In this document: positions 54,974 to 62,750 of the stretch, piece by piece
Layout of the letters: each line of letters begins with the position of its first letter
Position numbering within the stretch: the first letter of the stretch is position 1
NCBI RefSeq assembly: GCF_023702715.1
Contig: NZ_CP098480.1
Location: forward strand, 3,782,001 to 3,846,000
DNA length: 64,000 bases
Origin: Acinetobacter sp. C32I
Lineage (GTDB): Bacteria > Pseudomonadota > Gammaproteobacteria > Pseudomonadales > Moraxellaceae
Direction of reading: 5' to 3'
Notes under the pieces: generated by a model
What the model was told of the DNA's origin: nothing
Database searches by the model: none
Seen by the model: only the letters and a program-made list of their open reading frames with translations
Translations under genes and position numbers: made by a program

Positions 54974-55342
54974 ATGAAAAAAATTCTGTTCAGCAGTCTA
55001 ATCACGATCGGCTTGGTTGGCTGTGCAGCTGGGCCTCAATCTTTATATAGTTGGGGCTCTTATACGCAACAGACTTATCTGATGTATAACCAGCCAGAAA
55101 AAGCCACACCGAGTGCACAAATCATTAAGTTAGAAGCGGAAATTGAAAAAGCCAAGGCGAAGAATCTGGCTGTTCCACCAGGCTTATATGCACATCTAGG
55201 ATGGCTATCTTTACAAGTGAATAATGCACAGAAAGCAGCTGAATATTTTCAATTGGAACGACAAGTTTATCCTGAATCAGCGGTGCTGATGGATCGGCTG
55301 TTGCGGAAAATGAATACCAATGTGGGATCGACGCAGCCATGA
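54974..55342 (+). CDS. DUF4810 lipoprotein
   Basis: A 122-residue lipoprotein with lipobox LVGC (Cys17). The mature part has SLYSWGSYTQQTYLMYNQPEKATPSAQI and a helical, TPR-like LYAHLGWLSLQVNNAQKAAEYFQLERQVYPES, as in DUF4810. The frame is open to 54941, but the ATG at 54974 puts the signal peptide at the N-terminus. It lies 17 bases after the CsgG-like gene, and its stop overlaps the next start (atga). Confidence 0.88.
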   Translation: MKKILFSSLITIGLVGCAAGPQSLYSWGSYTQQTYLMYNQPEKATPSAQIIKLEAEIEKAKAKNLAVPPGLYAHLGWLSLQVNNAQKAAEYFQLERQVYPESAVLMDRLLRKMNTNVGSTQP

Positions 55343-56016
55343 TCAAGACATTTTTAGTTGTCAGCCTTTTGCTTACGGGTTTGGTCTTGACGGGCTGTGC
55401 TTCATCTCCAGCGGTAAATAAGGATATGACGGCGTATAAACAGCATATGCCGAAATCTATTTTGGTGTTGCCACCTGTCAATGATTCCCCAGATGTAAAG
55501 GCAACCTATAGTTATTGGCCGACAGTCGTTATGCCTGTTGCTGAAGCAGGCTATTACGTCTTTCCAATTGCTGTGGTCGACACAATGTTTAAAGAGAACG
55601 GTGTGACCAATGGTCATGACGCACAAAGCATTTCGACACAGAAATTGCAGGAAATCTTTGGTGCTGATGCGGCTTTGTATATTCGAATTAAAGAATATGG
55701 TTCTCAGTATCAAGTCATTCAAAGTGTTGCAACGGTGAGTGTGGAAGCAAAACTGGTCGATTTAAAAACCAATGAGACGCTTTGGTCGGGTGAAAAGAAA
55801 GCCGTGCAATCCAGCAATAGTGGCAACAATGATTTACTCACTGCACTGGTCGGGGCATTGGTTGAACAAATTGCGGGGAGCTTAAATGATCGTGCTTATC
55901 CCTTGGCAACGATTGTAAATACCCAACTCTTTACCCCGACACAGCATAACCCTGGTTTGGGCTTGCTCTATGGACCTCGTTCACCGAAATACCAACAAGA
56001 TGGTGTAGTGAAGTAA
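55339..56016 (+). CDS. DUF799 lipoprotein (GNA1162-like)
   Basis: A 225-residue lipoprotein with lipobox LTGC (Cys20). It shows PKSILVLPPVNDSPDVKATYSYWPTVVMPVAEAGYYVFPIAVVDTMFKENG, typical of DUF799 and of Neisseria GNA1162, whose fold resembles TolB N-domain- or PelC-like proteins. The start overlaps the DUF4810 stop by four bases, so expression is coupled. It completes the three-lipoprotein operon and ends at a bidirectional terminator. Confidence 0.88.
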   Translation: MIKTFLVVSLLLTGLVLTGCASSPAVNKDMTAYKQHMPKSILVLPPVNDSPDVKATYSYWPTVVMPVAEAGYYVFPIAVVDTMFKENGVTNGHDAQSISTQKLQEIFGADAALYIRIKEYGSQYQVIQSVATVSVEAKLVDLKTNETLWSGEKKAVQSSNSGNNDLLTALVGALVEQIAGSLNDRAYPLATIVNTQLFTPTQHNPGLGLLYGPRSPKYQQDGVVK

Positions 56017-56037
56017 TTCATGTTTCATCTGCAGAAT

Positions 56038-56064
56038 AAAAAAGCCTCTTGATGAGGCTTTTTT
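56038..56064. terminator. Bidirectional terminator, DUF799/aldehyde dehydrogenase
   Basis: Stem gcctc/gaggc extended by A-T pairs, loop ttgat, T-runs in both directions, between the convergent stops at 56016 and 56076. Confidence 0.93.
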
Positions 56065-56075
56065 ATTCTCGAATC

Positions 56076-57536
56076 TTATTTAATATTTGGATCACCTTGT
56101 TTCAAGAAGAAACGTAAGGCGAGTTTCTGTACCCAAGTCCCATAAGGTGGATAGAACAACTGTGTTGGGAAGAAGCGATGGCGTGCAAAAACAGTTTTTG
56201 CATGGGAAAGCTCACGGAAACCTTCTTCGCCATGATATGTGCCCATGCCCGAGTTACCAATACCACCAAATGGTGCATCGTGATTGACCACATGCCAGCC
56301 CCAATCATTCAAGGTCACACCGCCTGAATGAGTCTGCTTTAAGACATAATCACGTTCATTGGCATCATGGGTGAAGAGATATAAGGCCAAAGGTCGTTCA
56401 CCCGCTTGAATATAATCAATAGCCTCATCCAAGGTATCGTAAGCAACCACAGGTAAAACTGGGCCAAATAGCTCTTCTTTAAGAATTCGCATCTCTGGGG
56501 TGCAATTCAGGACGATATGTACAGGCATACTACGTGCATCTTTGTCACGATCATATTCGCCACAGGCAATGATTTGAGCGCCTTTGGCTTTGGCATCATC
56601 TAAGATATCAAGCAAACGTTTTAGATGGCGATCATTCACAATTGAGGTGTAGTTGGAGTTTTGGCTAATATTTTTGCCATACATCGCAGTGAAATTCGCT
56701 TGGCATTCTGCAACGAATTGATCCACTTTTTCTTTTGGCACCAGTGCATAGTCAGGCGCAACGCAGATCTGACCACAGTTGGTGGCTTTGCCGTGTAAAA
56801 CACGTTTTGCTGCATCGGCCAGTGGGTAATTACGGCTAATTAAAGCTGGGGATTTACCACCAAGTTCTAAGGTGACTGGGGTTAAATTATCTGCTGCCGC
56901 ACGCATCACCACCCGACCAATCGCAGGTGAACCTGTAAATACAATATGGTTGAAGGGCAGTGAGGTGAATTGTGCTGGATCAAGGATCTCTTCACCAAAA
57001 ACAGCTACTTCATCTTCACTGAAAATCTCAGCCAGCATTCGTTTAACTACGGCATTGGTTGCAGGAGTCACTTCTGGTAGTTTGATCATCACCCGATTGC
57101 CTGCTGCAATTGCGGCAATTAAGGGTCCCAAGGCTAAATAAACAGGGAAGTTCCACGGAACAATGACACCCACTACACCTTTAGGCTGATATTGCACACG
57201 TAGGTGATTGGATAAAAATAGCAGTTCAGTGCTACGTTTACTTGGTCGCATCCAACGGCGGACATGACGAATCGCATGTTCTGCTTCAAGCACTGAACCG
57301 AGTAAATCAAGCAGTTTTGATTCATCTACTGAGCGTGAACTAAAGTCGGTATTAATTGCAGTCGCAATCACATCCTGATAACGGATAATTTGTTTTTTTA
57401 TTTGCAATAATTTGGTACGACGAGCATCGAGATCTGGGTAGGGCTGAGCATCAAAAGCAGCACGTTGCTGATTAAAAACCGAATACATATGCTCGGTTGC
57501 AGGATCACTGAAGGCTTGTGAAGTTGAAAGTGTCAT
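56076..57536 (-). CDS. Aldehyde dehydrogenase, coniferyl aldehyde dehydrogenase type
   Basis: A 486-residue NAD(P)-dependent aldehyde dehydrogenase. The active site is intact: Glu in TLELGGKSPAL and Cys in NCGQICVAPDYALVP. The WNFPVYLALGPLIAAIAAGN cofactor segment and the RRWMRPSKRSTELLFLSN stretch fit the coniferyl aldehyde dehydrogenase (CalB) group, which also includes enzymes acting on fatty aldehydes. The ATG at 57536 follows aaaggag. It is divergent from an AraC-type regulator that may control it. The natural substrate is open. Confidence 0.88.
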   Translation of the reverse strand: MTLSTSQAFSDPATEHMYSVFNQQRAAFDAQPYPDLDARRTKLLQIKKQIIRYQDVIATAINTDFSSRSVDESKLLDLLGSVLEAEHAIRHVRRWMRPSKRSTELLFLSNHLRVQYQPKGVVGVIVPWNFPVYLALGPLIAAIAAGNRVMIKLPEVTPATNAVVKRMLAEIFSEDEVAVFGEEILDPAQFTSLPFNHIVFTGSPAIGRVVMRAAADNLTPVTLELGGKSPALISRNYPLADAAKRVLHGKATNCGQICVAPDYALVPKEKVDQFVAECQANFTAMYGKNISQNSNYTSIVNDRHLKRLLDILDDAKAKGAQIIACGEYDRDKDARSMPVHIVLNCTPEMRILKEELFGPVLPVVAYDTLDEAIDYIQAGERPLALYLFTHDANERDYVLKQTHSGGVTLNDWGWHVVNHDAPFGGIGNSGMGTYHGEEGFRELSHAKTVFARHRFFPTQLFYPPYGTWVQKLALRFFLKQGDPNIK

Positions 57537-57667
57537 TGTTGCTCCTTTCATGCTTATTAGTAGAATAGACTTTATGATTGATGAGATTTGTAGTCGATGT
57601 TAAATTGAGACAACAAAAGGTAATTTAGTGCCATTATGCATCATCACTCAAGGGATGAGGTGAAAAA

Positions 57668-58747
57668 ATGCGTAAACAGGAGATGAGCTCAACATTGGTC
57701 GAAGCACGTTATGATCAAAATCAATTGGCTCAAGGTACGCCGATCCTTGGTTTAACTAGTCTGCTAGAAGCCATGCAACAGCAAGGTTATCGTTTGGATG
57801 AGGTTTTAGCGGGCACAGGCATTTCTCAAGATGCGCTGAATAGTGCAGCCTCTCATATTTCCCCCTATCAAAAATTACAACTGTTTAAAACCATTCAGCG
57901 TTTATCTAAAGATCCGCTGATTGGCATGCGAGCTGGGCAAAAGCAACGTTTATCTGACTTTGGCGTTTATGGTTATGCGCTGTCTTCCTCTCGTAATTTT
58001 CAACAAGCCGTGGAGTTTGGTATTCGCCATATCAAACTCGCGGCTCCCGTCCTTAAGAAAAGCTTTTCAATTCAAAAGCAAGTTGCCATTTTTGAAGGTC
58101 ATGAAATTATTGCGCTGGGTCAATTATTGCCTTTGGTGTGTGAATTTTGGTTTAGTTCGATGCAAACCTTGATTGAATGTGTTTTGGAAGCACCCTTTCA
58201 AGCGAAAAAATTATTACTGCCTTATCCCGCCCCAGCGTATGCGGCAGAGTATGAAAAAGTCTTTCGCTGTCCAGTCGAGTTTGATGCTGATGTGATGCAA
58301 TGGCATTTTGATCTTGATTGGCTTGATAAACCGTGTCCGAATGCCAATCCGATTACTGCAGATATGTGCCAATCTTTTTGTGAGCGCATGTTAGCTACAG
58401 ATGACAATGAACAAGAACCTGAATTAGTCCGTAGCATTCGACTCATTTTATTAGATGCAGTGGGAAGCTTTCCAACGGCACAACAGATGGCAGATCACTT
58501 GCATTTATCCAAGCGGACTTTGTATCGCCGTTTAGCCGATGTGGATATCAGTTATCAAGAGATTTTAGACAGTACCAGAAGGCGGCTTGCGGATGAGTAT
58601 TTGGCAACTAGCCTGAGCATTGATGAAATTGCTGAGCGTTTAGGGTTTTCTGATACCTCAAATTTTAGAAAAGCCTATCGTAATTGGGTTGGGATTTCAC
58701 CAAATGAGTATAGAGTGCATAAGAATGTGGAAATTGAGTTTAAATAA
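57668..58747 (+). CDS. AraC-family transcriptional regulator
   Basis: A 359-residue regulator with an N-terminal arabinose-binding-like domain (Arabinose_bd type, about residues 20-210) and a C-terminal double helix-turn-helix: PTAQQMADHLHLSKRTLYRRLADVDISYQEILDSTRRRLA and SIDEIAERLGFSDTSNFRKAYRNWVGISPNEYR. This layout is shared with OruR- and ArgR-like AraC regulators. It lies divergently 131 bases from the aldehyde dehydrogenase gene, its probable target. Confidence 0.92.
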   Translation: MRKQEMSSTLVEARYDQNQLAQGTPILGLTSLLEAMQQQGYRLDEVLAGTGISQDALNSAASHISPYQKLQLFKTIQRLSKDPLIGMRAGQKQRLSDFGVYGYALSSSRNFQQAVEFGIRHIKLAAPVLKKSFSIQKQVAIFEGHEIIALGQLLPLVCEFWFSSMQTLIECVLEAPFQAKKLLLPYPAPAYAAEYEKVFRCPVEFDADVMQWHFDLDWLDKPCPNANPITADMCQSFCERMLATDDNEQEPELVRSIRLILLDAVGSFPTAQQMADHLHLSKRTLYRRLADVDISYQEILDSTRRRLADEYLATSLSIDEIAERLGFSDTSNFRKAYRNWVGISPNEYRVHKNVEIEFK

Positions 58748-59229
58748 TTATGTTTATTCTCAAAATATGAATTTTTTAATTTATTTTTAATATCTCTCAT
58801 TAATAATACTTGTTATTATTCTGGAATAAGCTTGAACGGGTATTTAGTCCGCTTTTATTTTAATTTAAATAGTAGAATTATAAATAAATGATATTTGTTT
58901 TAATTATCATTCAATGGAATGTATTATTTTTCAATCAAAAAACGCACCATAATAATGCATTAATATTTTGGCTAAATGGTCCTTTGTTTATTTACTATTC
59001 AGGTGTTTTGATCGGGTAGTCTAATTTTTTTTGGAAAAATATATTAATAATTAAAGTTTTATAATAAAAGTATATTTGTATACTTTTAAGGTATTTTTCA
59101 TGTGAATGGATGTGTTCACTATATAATTAAATTAAATGAATTAGCTAAAGTTAAATCGCATAGAATCTGTGCTGGATTAGGGTAGGTCTACCCATTAAAA
59201 AAAACTTATTATGCTAAGGATTGCATTCA
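58748..59229 (+). promoter_or_regulatory. AT-rich leader of the citrate transporter with two inverted repeats
   Basis: 482 bases without a gene. At 59066-59087 aaaagtata and tatactttt form a perfect 9-base dyad around tttg. At 59180-59193 gggtag and ctaccc form a 6-base palindrome around gt, about 25 bases before the aagga ribosome binding site. The first looks like a regulator operator, the second like a leader hairpin or second operator. No adjacent regulator gene can be assigned to either. Confidence 0.45.
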
Positions 59230-60567
59230 ATGCTGACTTTTTTAGGTATCAGCATGATCATGTGCTTTATGTATTTGATCATGTCAAAACGTCTCAGTGC
59301 ATTAGTTGCATTAATTTTAATCCCATTCATATTCGCTATTATCGCTTGGGGCTTAGGTTTTTATTTTGACAGCTTAAGTCATATTCAATTGGCCGAACTT
59401 GGCAATACCATGTTAGAGGGTATTAAAAAGCTCGCACCAACAGGCGTCATGCTTCTTTTCGCTATTTTATATTTTGCCTTAATGATTGATTCGGGGTTAT
59501 TTGACCCTTCGGTAAGATGGATTTTAAAGAAAGTAAAAGGTGATCCATTAAAAATCACTTTAGGTACAGTTTTTCTCACATTATTGGTTTCTTTAGATGG
59601 TGATGGTTCAACCACGTATATGATTTGTGTGGCGGCAATGATGCCACTATACAAACGTGTTGGCATGAATCCATTGATCATGACCTGCTTGATGTTGCTT
59701 TGTAGTGGTGTGATGAATTTGACGCCATGGGGTGGACCAACAGCCCGTGCTGCAAGTGCATTACAAGTTGATGCCAGTGAAGTCTTCATTCCGATGATTC
59801 CATCGATGATTGTGGCGGCTGCTTGGTTATTCTTCTTGGCTTATCTGTATGGCATGTATGAACGCAAACGTTTAGGCGTGATTGAACTGGTCGATATTAG
59901 CCATGCAGATGATATTTCGATTTCAAAAGATCCAGAAGCACAACGTCCACATTTACGTTGGTTTAACGGTATTTTGACCTTAGTCTTGATGGCGTCTTTG
60001 GTAAAAGGGATTTTACCGATGTCGATCTTATTTATGCTAGGTTTCTGTATTGCATTGGTGGTGAACTATCCGTGTGTCAACATGCAGAAAAAGCGTATTG
60101 CCATGCATGCAGACAGTGTCTTAGCAGTAGTGGGTGTAATCTTTGCTGCGGGTGTTTTTACAGGGATTTTATCGGGCACAGGTATGGTTGAGGCCATGTC
60201 TAAAGGTTTCGTTGCGGTGATTCCACCGAGCATGGGACCTTATTTGGCACCAATTACGGGTGTCTTAAGTATGCCTTTAACCTTTTTTATGTCTAATGAT
60301 GCCTTTTATTTTGGTGTTCTACCGATTTTGGCAGAAGCAGCGTCGCACTATGGCATTGCACCAGTTGAAATCGCACGTGCATCGATTATTGGACAACCGA
60401 TCCATTTATTATCACCGTTGGTTCCTTCAACCTACTTACTCTGTGGTTTGGCTGCGGTAGAAATGGGTGATCATCAGAAATTCACTTTGAAATGGGCATT
60501 TATTACTTGCTGCGTGTTGATGGGCAGTGCCTTAATATTTGGTGTATTTCCATTTTATAATATGTAA
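59230..60567 (+). CDS. Citrate:cation symporter (CitMHS family)
   Basis: A 445-residue membrane protein with about 12 helices of the CitMHS group. Landmarks are SLDGDGSTTYMICVAAMMPLYKRVGM, LTPWGGPTARAASAL, GILSGTGMVEAMS and PLTFFMSNDAFYFGVLPILAEAA. CitMHS transporters import citrate as a metal (Mg2+ or Ca2+) complex with protons. The ATG at 59230 is nine bases from aagga; a TTG at 59221 is less likely. A porin gene follows 141 bases later and probably supplies the outer-membrane passage. Confidence 0.92.
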   Translation: MLTFLGISMIMCFMYLIMSKRLSALVALILIPFIFAIIAWGLGFYFDSLSHIQLAELGNTMLEGIKKLAPTGVMLLFAILYFALMIDSGLFDPSVRWILKKVKGDPLKITLGTVFLTLLVSLDGDGSTTYMICVAAMMPLYKRVGMNPLIMTCLMLLCSGVMNLTPWGGPTARAASALQVDASEVFIPMIPSMIVAAAWLFFLAYLYGMYERKRLGVIELVDISHADDISISKDPEAQRPHLRWFNGILTLVLMASLVKGILPMSILFMLGFCIALVVNYPCVNMQKKRIAMHADSVLAVVGVIFAAGVFTGILSGTGMVEAMSKGFVAVIPPSMGPYLAPITGVLSMPLTFFMSNDAFYFGVLPILAEAASHYGIAPVEIARASIIGQPIHLLSPLVPSTYLLCGLAAVEMGDHQKFTLKWAFITCCVLMGSALIFGVFPFYNM

Positions 60568-60708
60568 ATCAAATTGTTATAATGCTTTTATATTCATGAG
60601 AATATAAAAGCATACTTATTTACGCATTCCCACTTAATTCTAAATTTTGCTTGAAACACAGTGAAATAGAGATTTTTTACACTTTTTTAGATGGTTAGGA
60701 ACATAACA

Positions 60709-61818
60709 ATGAAGATGAAACTTGCACTCGCAACGATGATGAGTATTGCGACCTGTTCTGCATTTGCAGCACCAAAATTTTATGGAGAAATTGATGCCAG
60801 TATTGATTATCTACCAGAAAAAAATGCGAACTCAGCAGACCATGATGTATGGAAAGTAAATAGCAATAGCTCATTTGTTGGGATTAAGGGTGAAGAAAAA
60901 TTAACCGAAAACTTGAGTGCGGTTTATTTAGCGGAATGGGCATTTTATGCGGATGGCGACAAAACTGATTGGTCGCAACGTAATCGTTTTGTCGGATTAA
61001 AAGATGATCGTTTGGGTACAGTCAAAATTGGTAAACATAATACCCCATTAAAAGATTTATCCAGTCCTGTTGATAGTTTTAATAACTATATCAGTAATAA
61101 AGCGGATATCACCGGCATTATGACAGGTGAGAATCGTGTCAATAATGTGGTGGTCTATGATTCACCTGAAATTGCCTTGAATGGTGGTAACTTAGAAGCC
61201 AGTGTTTTACTTGCAACAGGTGAGAGTAGAGGCATTGAAGATGATAAACGTGGTGGTGTGAATGCTGCAGGTCGTGGTCTAGGTGATGCATGGTCGGCAT
61301 CGTTGAGCTATAGTCATCCTGTGTTTTTGGTTGGTGTTGGTTATGACAAAGCGATTCCAAGTGATTTTCTGGGACACGGTTTATTAAATGCAGCTGAGAC
61401 TGAAACGCAAGTGGATGAAGTCTTTGCTGCTGCGAATACCGTGCGTGTGATTGGTCGTTTAACACCAATTGAAGGCCTAGCACTGAAAACGCTATACCAA
61501 ACCTCGAAGGTCGCTGATAAAAAGGGGAATGATGAGGCTGCAATCAACATTGATGATTCACAAGGCTGGCTCATTGGTGCGGAATACAAGTTGCCGAATC
61601 AGTCAAAATGGACAGTAAAAGCACAATATAGCCAAAACAGCACCAGCTTTAAAAGCAATGAAGCTGATTTCGATGCCAAGCAATTATTGTTAGGGACGGA
61701 TTATTCCTTTAACAAACAAGTGAAAGTTTATGGTTATGCTGGATACTCAACATTTGAGCAGGCAAGTGCTAAAGACAAGCAGCCAATTGCAGGGACGGGT
61801 TTAGAATTTAAGTTCTAA
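60709..61818 (+). CDS. Gram-negative trimeric-type porin
   Basis: A 369-residue precursor with a signal peptide ending in AFA-A (about residue 20). The barrel starts KFYGEIDASIDYL, has the conserved SSFVGIKGEEKLTENLSAVYLAEW and NRFVGLKDDRLGTVKIGKHNTPLKDL of general porins (Porin_4 type), and ends in GTGLEFKF with a terminal Phe. It is placed directly after the citrate transporter gene, so it may serve tricarboxylate uptake. The ATG at 60709 follows aggaa. Confidence 0.9.
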   Translation: MKMKLALATMMSIATCSAFAAPKFYGEIDASIDYLPEKNANSADHDVWKVNSNSSFVGIKGEEKLTENLSAVYLAEWAFYADGDKTDWSQRNRFVGLKDDRLGTVKIGKHNTPLKDLSSPVDSFNNYISNKADITGIMTGENRVNNVVVYDSPEIALNGGNLEASVLLATGESRGIEDDKRGGVNAAGRGLGDAWSASLSYSHPVFLVGVGYDKAIPSDFLGHGLLNAAETETQVDEVFAAANTVRVIGRLTPIEGLALKTLYQTSKVADKKGNDEAAINIDDSQGWLIGAEYKLPNQSKWTVKAQYSQNSTSFKSNEADFDAKQLLLGTDYSFNKQVKVYGYAGYSTFEQASAKDKQPIAGTGLEFKF

Positions 61819-61830
61819 TTTTCAGTTAAT

Positions 61831-61877
61831 TAGCATCAATGAATAGGGGACGTTTATTCTATTTATTGATGCTTTTG
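61831..61877 (+). terminator. Terminator of the citrate transporter/porin unit
   Basis: Stem agcatcaat/attgatgct extended inwards by gaata/tattc with a 9-base loop and followed by tttt, starting 13 bases after the porin stop codon. Confidence 0.8.
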
Positions 61878-62034
61878 TTGCTTTGTCTGCGCGAAGAAAG
61901 ACAATGAATATTCAATTTTAATGTTTTGGAATATGTGAATAATAAAATATAAAAATTATTAATAATTTCTTCATTATTATCCTGTATATTGAGCGCATTG
62001 ATCTTCATGGATAGTGTGGATAGAAAAGGAAATG

Positions 62035-62592
62035 ATGTTTAAAGATTTAAATATCTCTTTGTTTAATAGTGTAAATGCTTTTGCAAAAGAGCATCCAGTT
62101 TTAGATAAAATCGCAATTTTTTTAGCAGAAGATTTAAATACAGTATTTATCAGTTTTCTTGTATTTTTATTGGTGATCCAATGGAAAACATATAGTCTTT
62201 TATTTGCCAAAACTTTAGTGATTGTACTGTTTTCTTTACTTCTAAGTGACATTATTGAATTCTTTTATCATCATCCTCGACCATTTCAAATCGACTTAGG
62301 TCATAAGTTAATTGGTCACGGTTCAAGTTCATCTTTCCCAAGTCAGCATACGATAACGGTTGTGATTATTGGCTTTTCTTATTGGATGGCGGGTTTTAAA
62401 AAGATTGGTCTGATTGGATTGTTGTGTAGTGTCATTGTCGGACTATCGAGAGTTTTTGTAGGTGTTCACTTCCCATTCGATGTGATTGGTTCTTTTGTGA
62501 TTGGTTTTATGCTGGTTGTATTAGTCAATTATGCACTGAAAGAATTGGCAATCCGAATCAGAAGGTTAAAAATCATTCGCATTGCGGACTAG
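62035..62592 (+). CDS. PAP2-family phosphatase, likely undecaprenyl-diphosphatase
   Basis: A 185-residue membrane protein with about six helices and the three PAP2 phosphatase motifs: HHPRPFQ (motif 1), SSSFPSQHT (motif 2) and GLSRVFVGVHFPFDVIGS (motif 3, with catalytic His and Asp). The size and the motifs fit BcrC-like undecaprenyl-diphosphatases that recycle the peptidoglycan lipid carrier in the membrane. The lysine at the start of classical motif 1 is replaced by Glu, which I believe is not rare in this subgroup. ATG 62035 (or the ATG at 62032) follows aagga; a GTG at 62014 is unlikely. Confidence 0.85.
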   Translation: MFKDLNISLFNSVNAFAKEHPVLDKIAIFLAEDLNTVFISFLVFLLVIQWKTYSLLFAKTLVIVLFSLLLSDIIEFFYHHPRPFQIDLGHKLIGHGSSSSFPSQHTITVVIIGFSYWMAGFKKIGLIGLLCSVIVGLSRVFVGVHFPFDVIGSFVIGFMLVVLVNYALKELAIRIRRLKIIRIAD

Positions 62593-62607
62593 AAATTTTA
62601 AACTAAT

Positions 62608-62633
62608 AAAGACGGAGTTTGACTCCGTTTTTT
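62608..62633 (+). terminator. Terminator of the PAP2 phosphatase gene
   Basis: A perfect 7-base stem acggagt/actccgt with loop ttg, followed by T6, starting about 15 bases after the stop codon. Confidence 0.92.
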
Positions 62634-62750
62634 ATTGTCTGAGTTATAAAAAAATTATTCGATTACCCCAAGAGTTTACGCACTGTTTACGTTACTTCTA
62701 GTACAGCCTCAACTAAGCTAAATTTATCTATATAACTTGAGCTTTCAGCT

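Noticed and set aside
61139..61543. 134-codon minus-strand frame inside the porin gene
   Set aside because: Histidine- and glutamine-rich antisense translation opposite a well-supported porin.
62014..62592. Loss of PAP2 activity because the motif 1 lysine is Glu
   Set aside because: As I recall, other BcrC-like proteins also lack this lysine while the remaining motifs are kept, so inactivity cannot be concluded.
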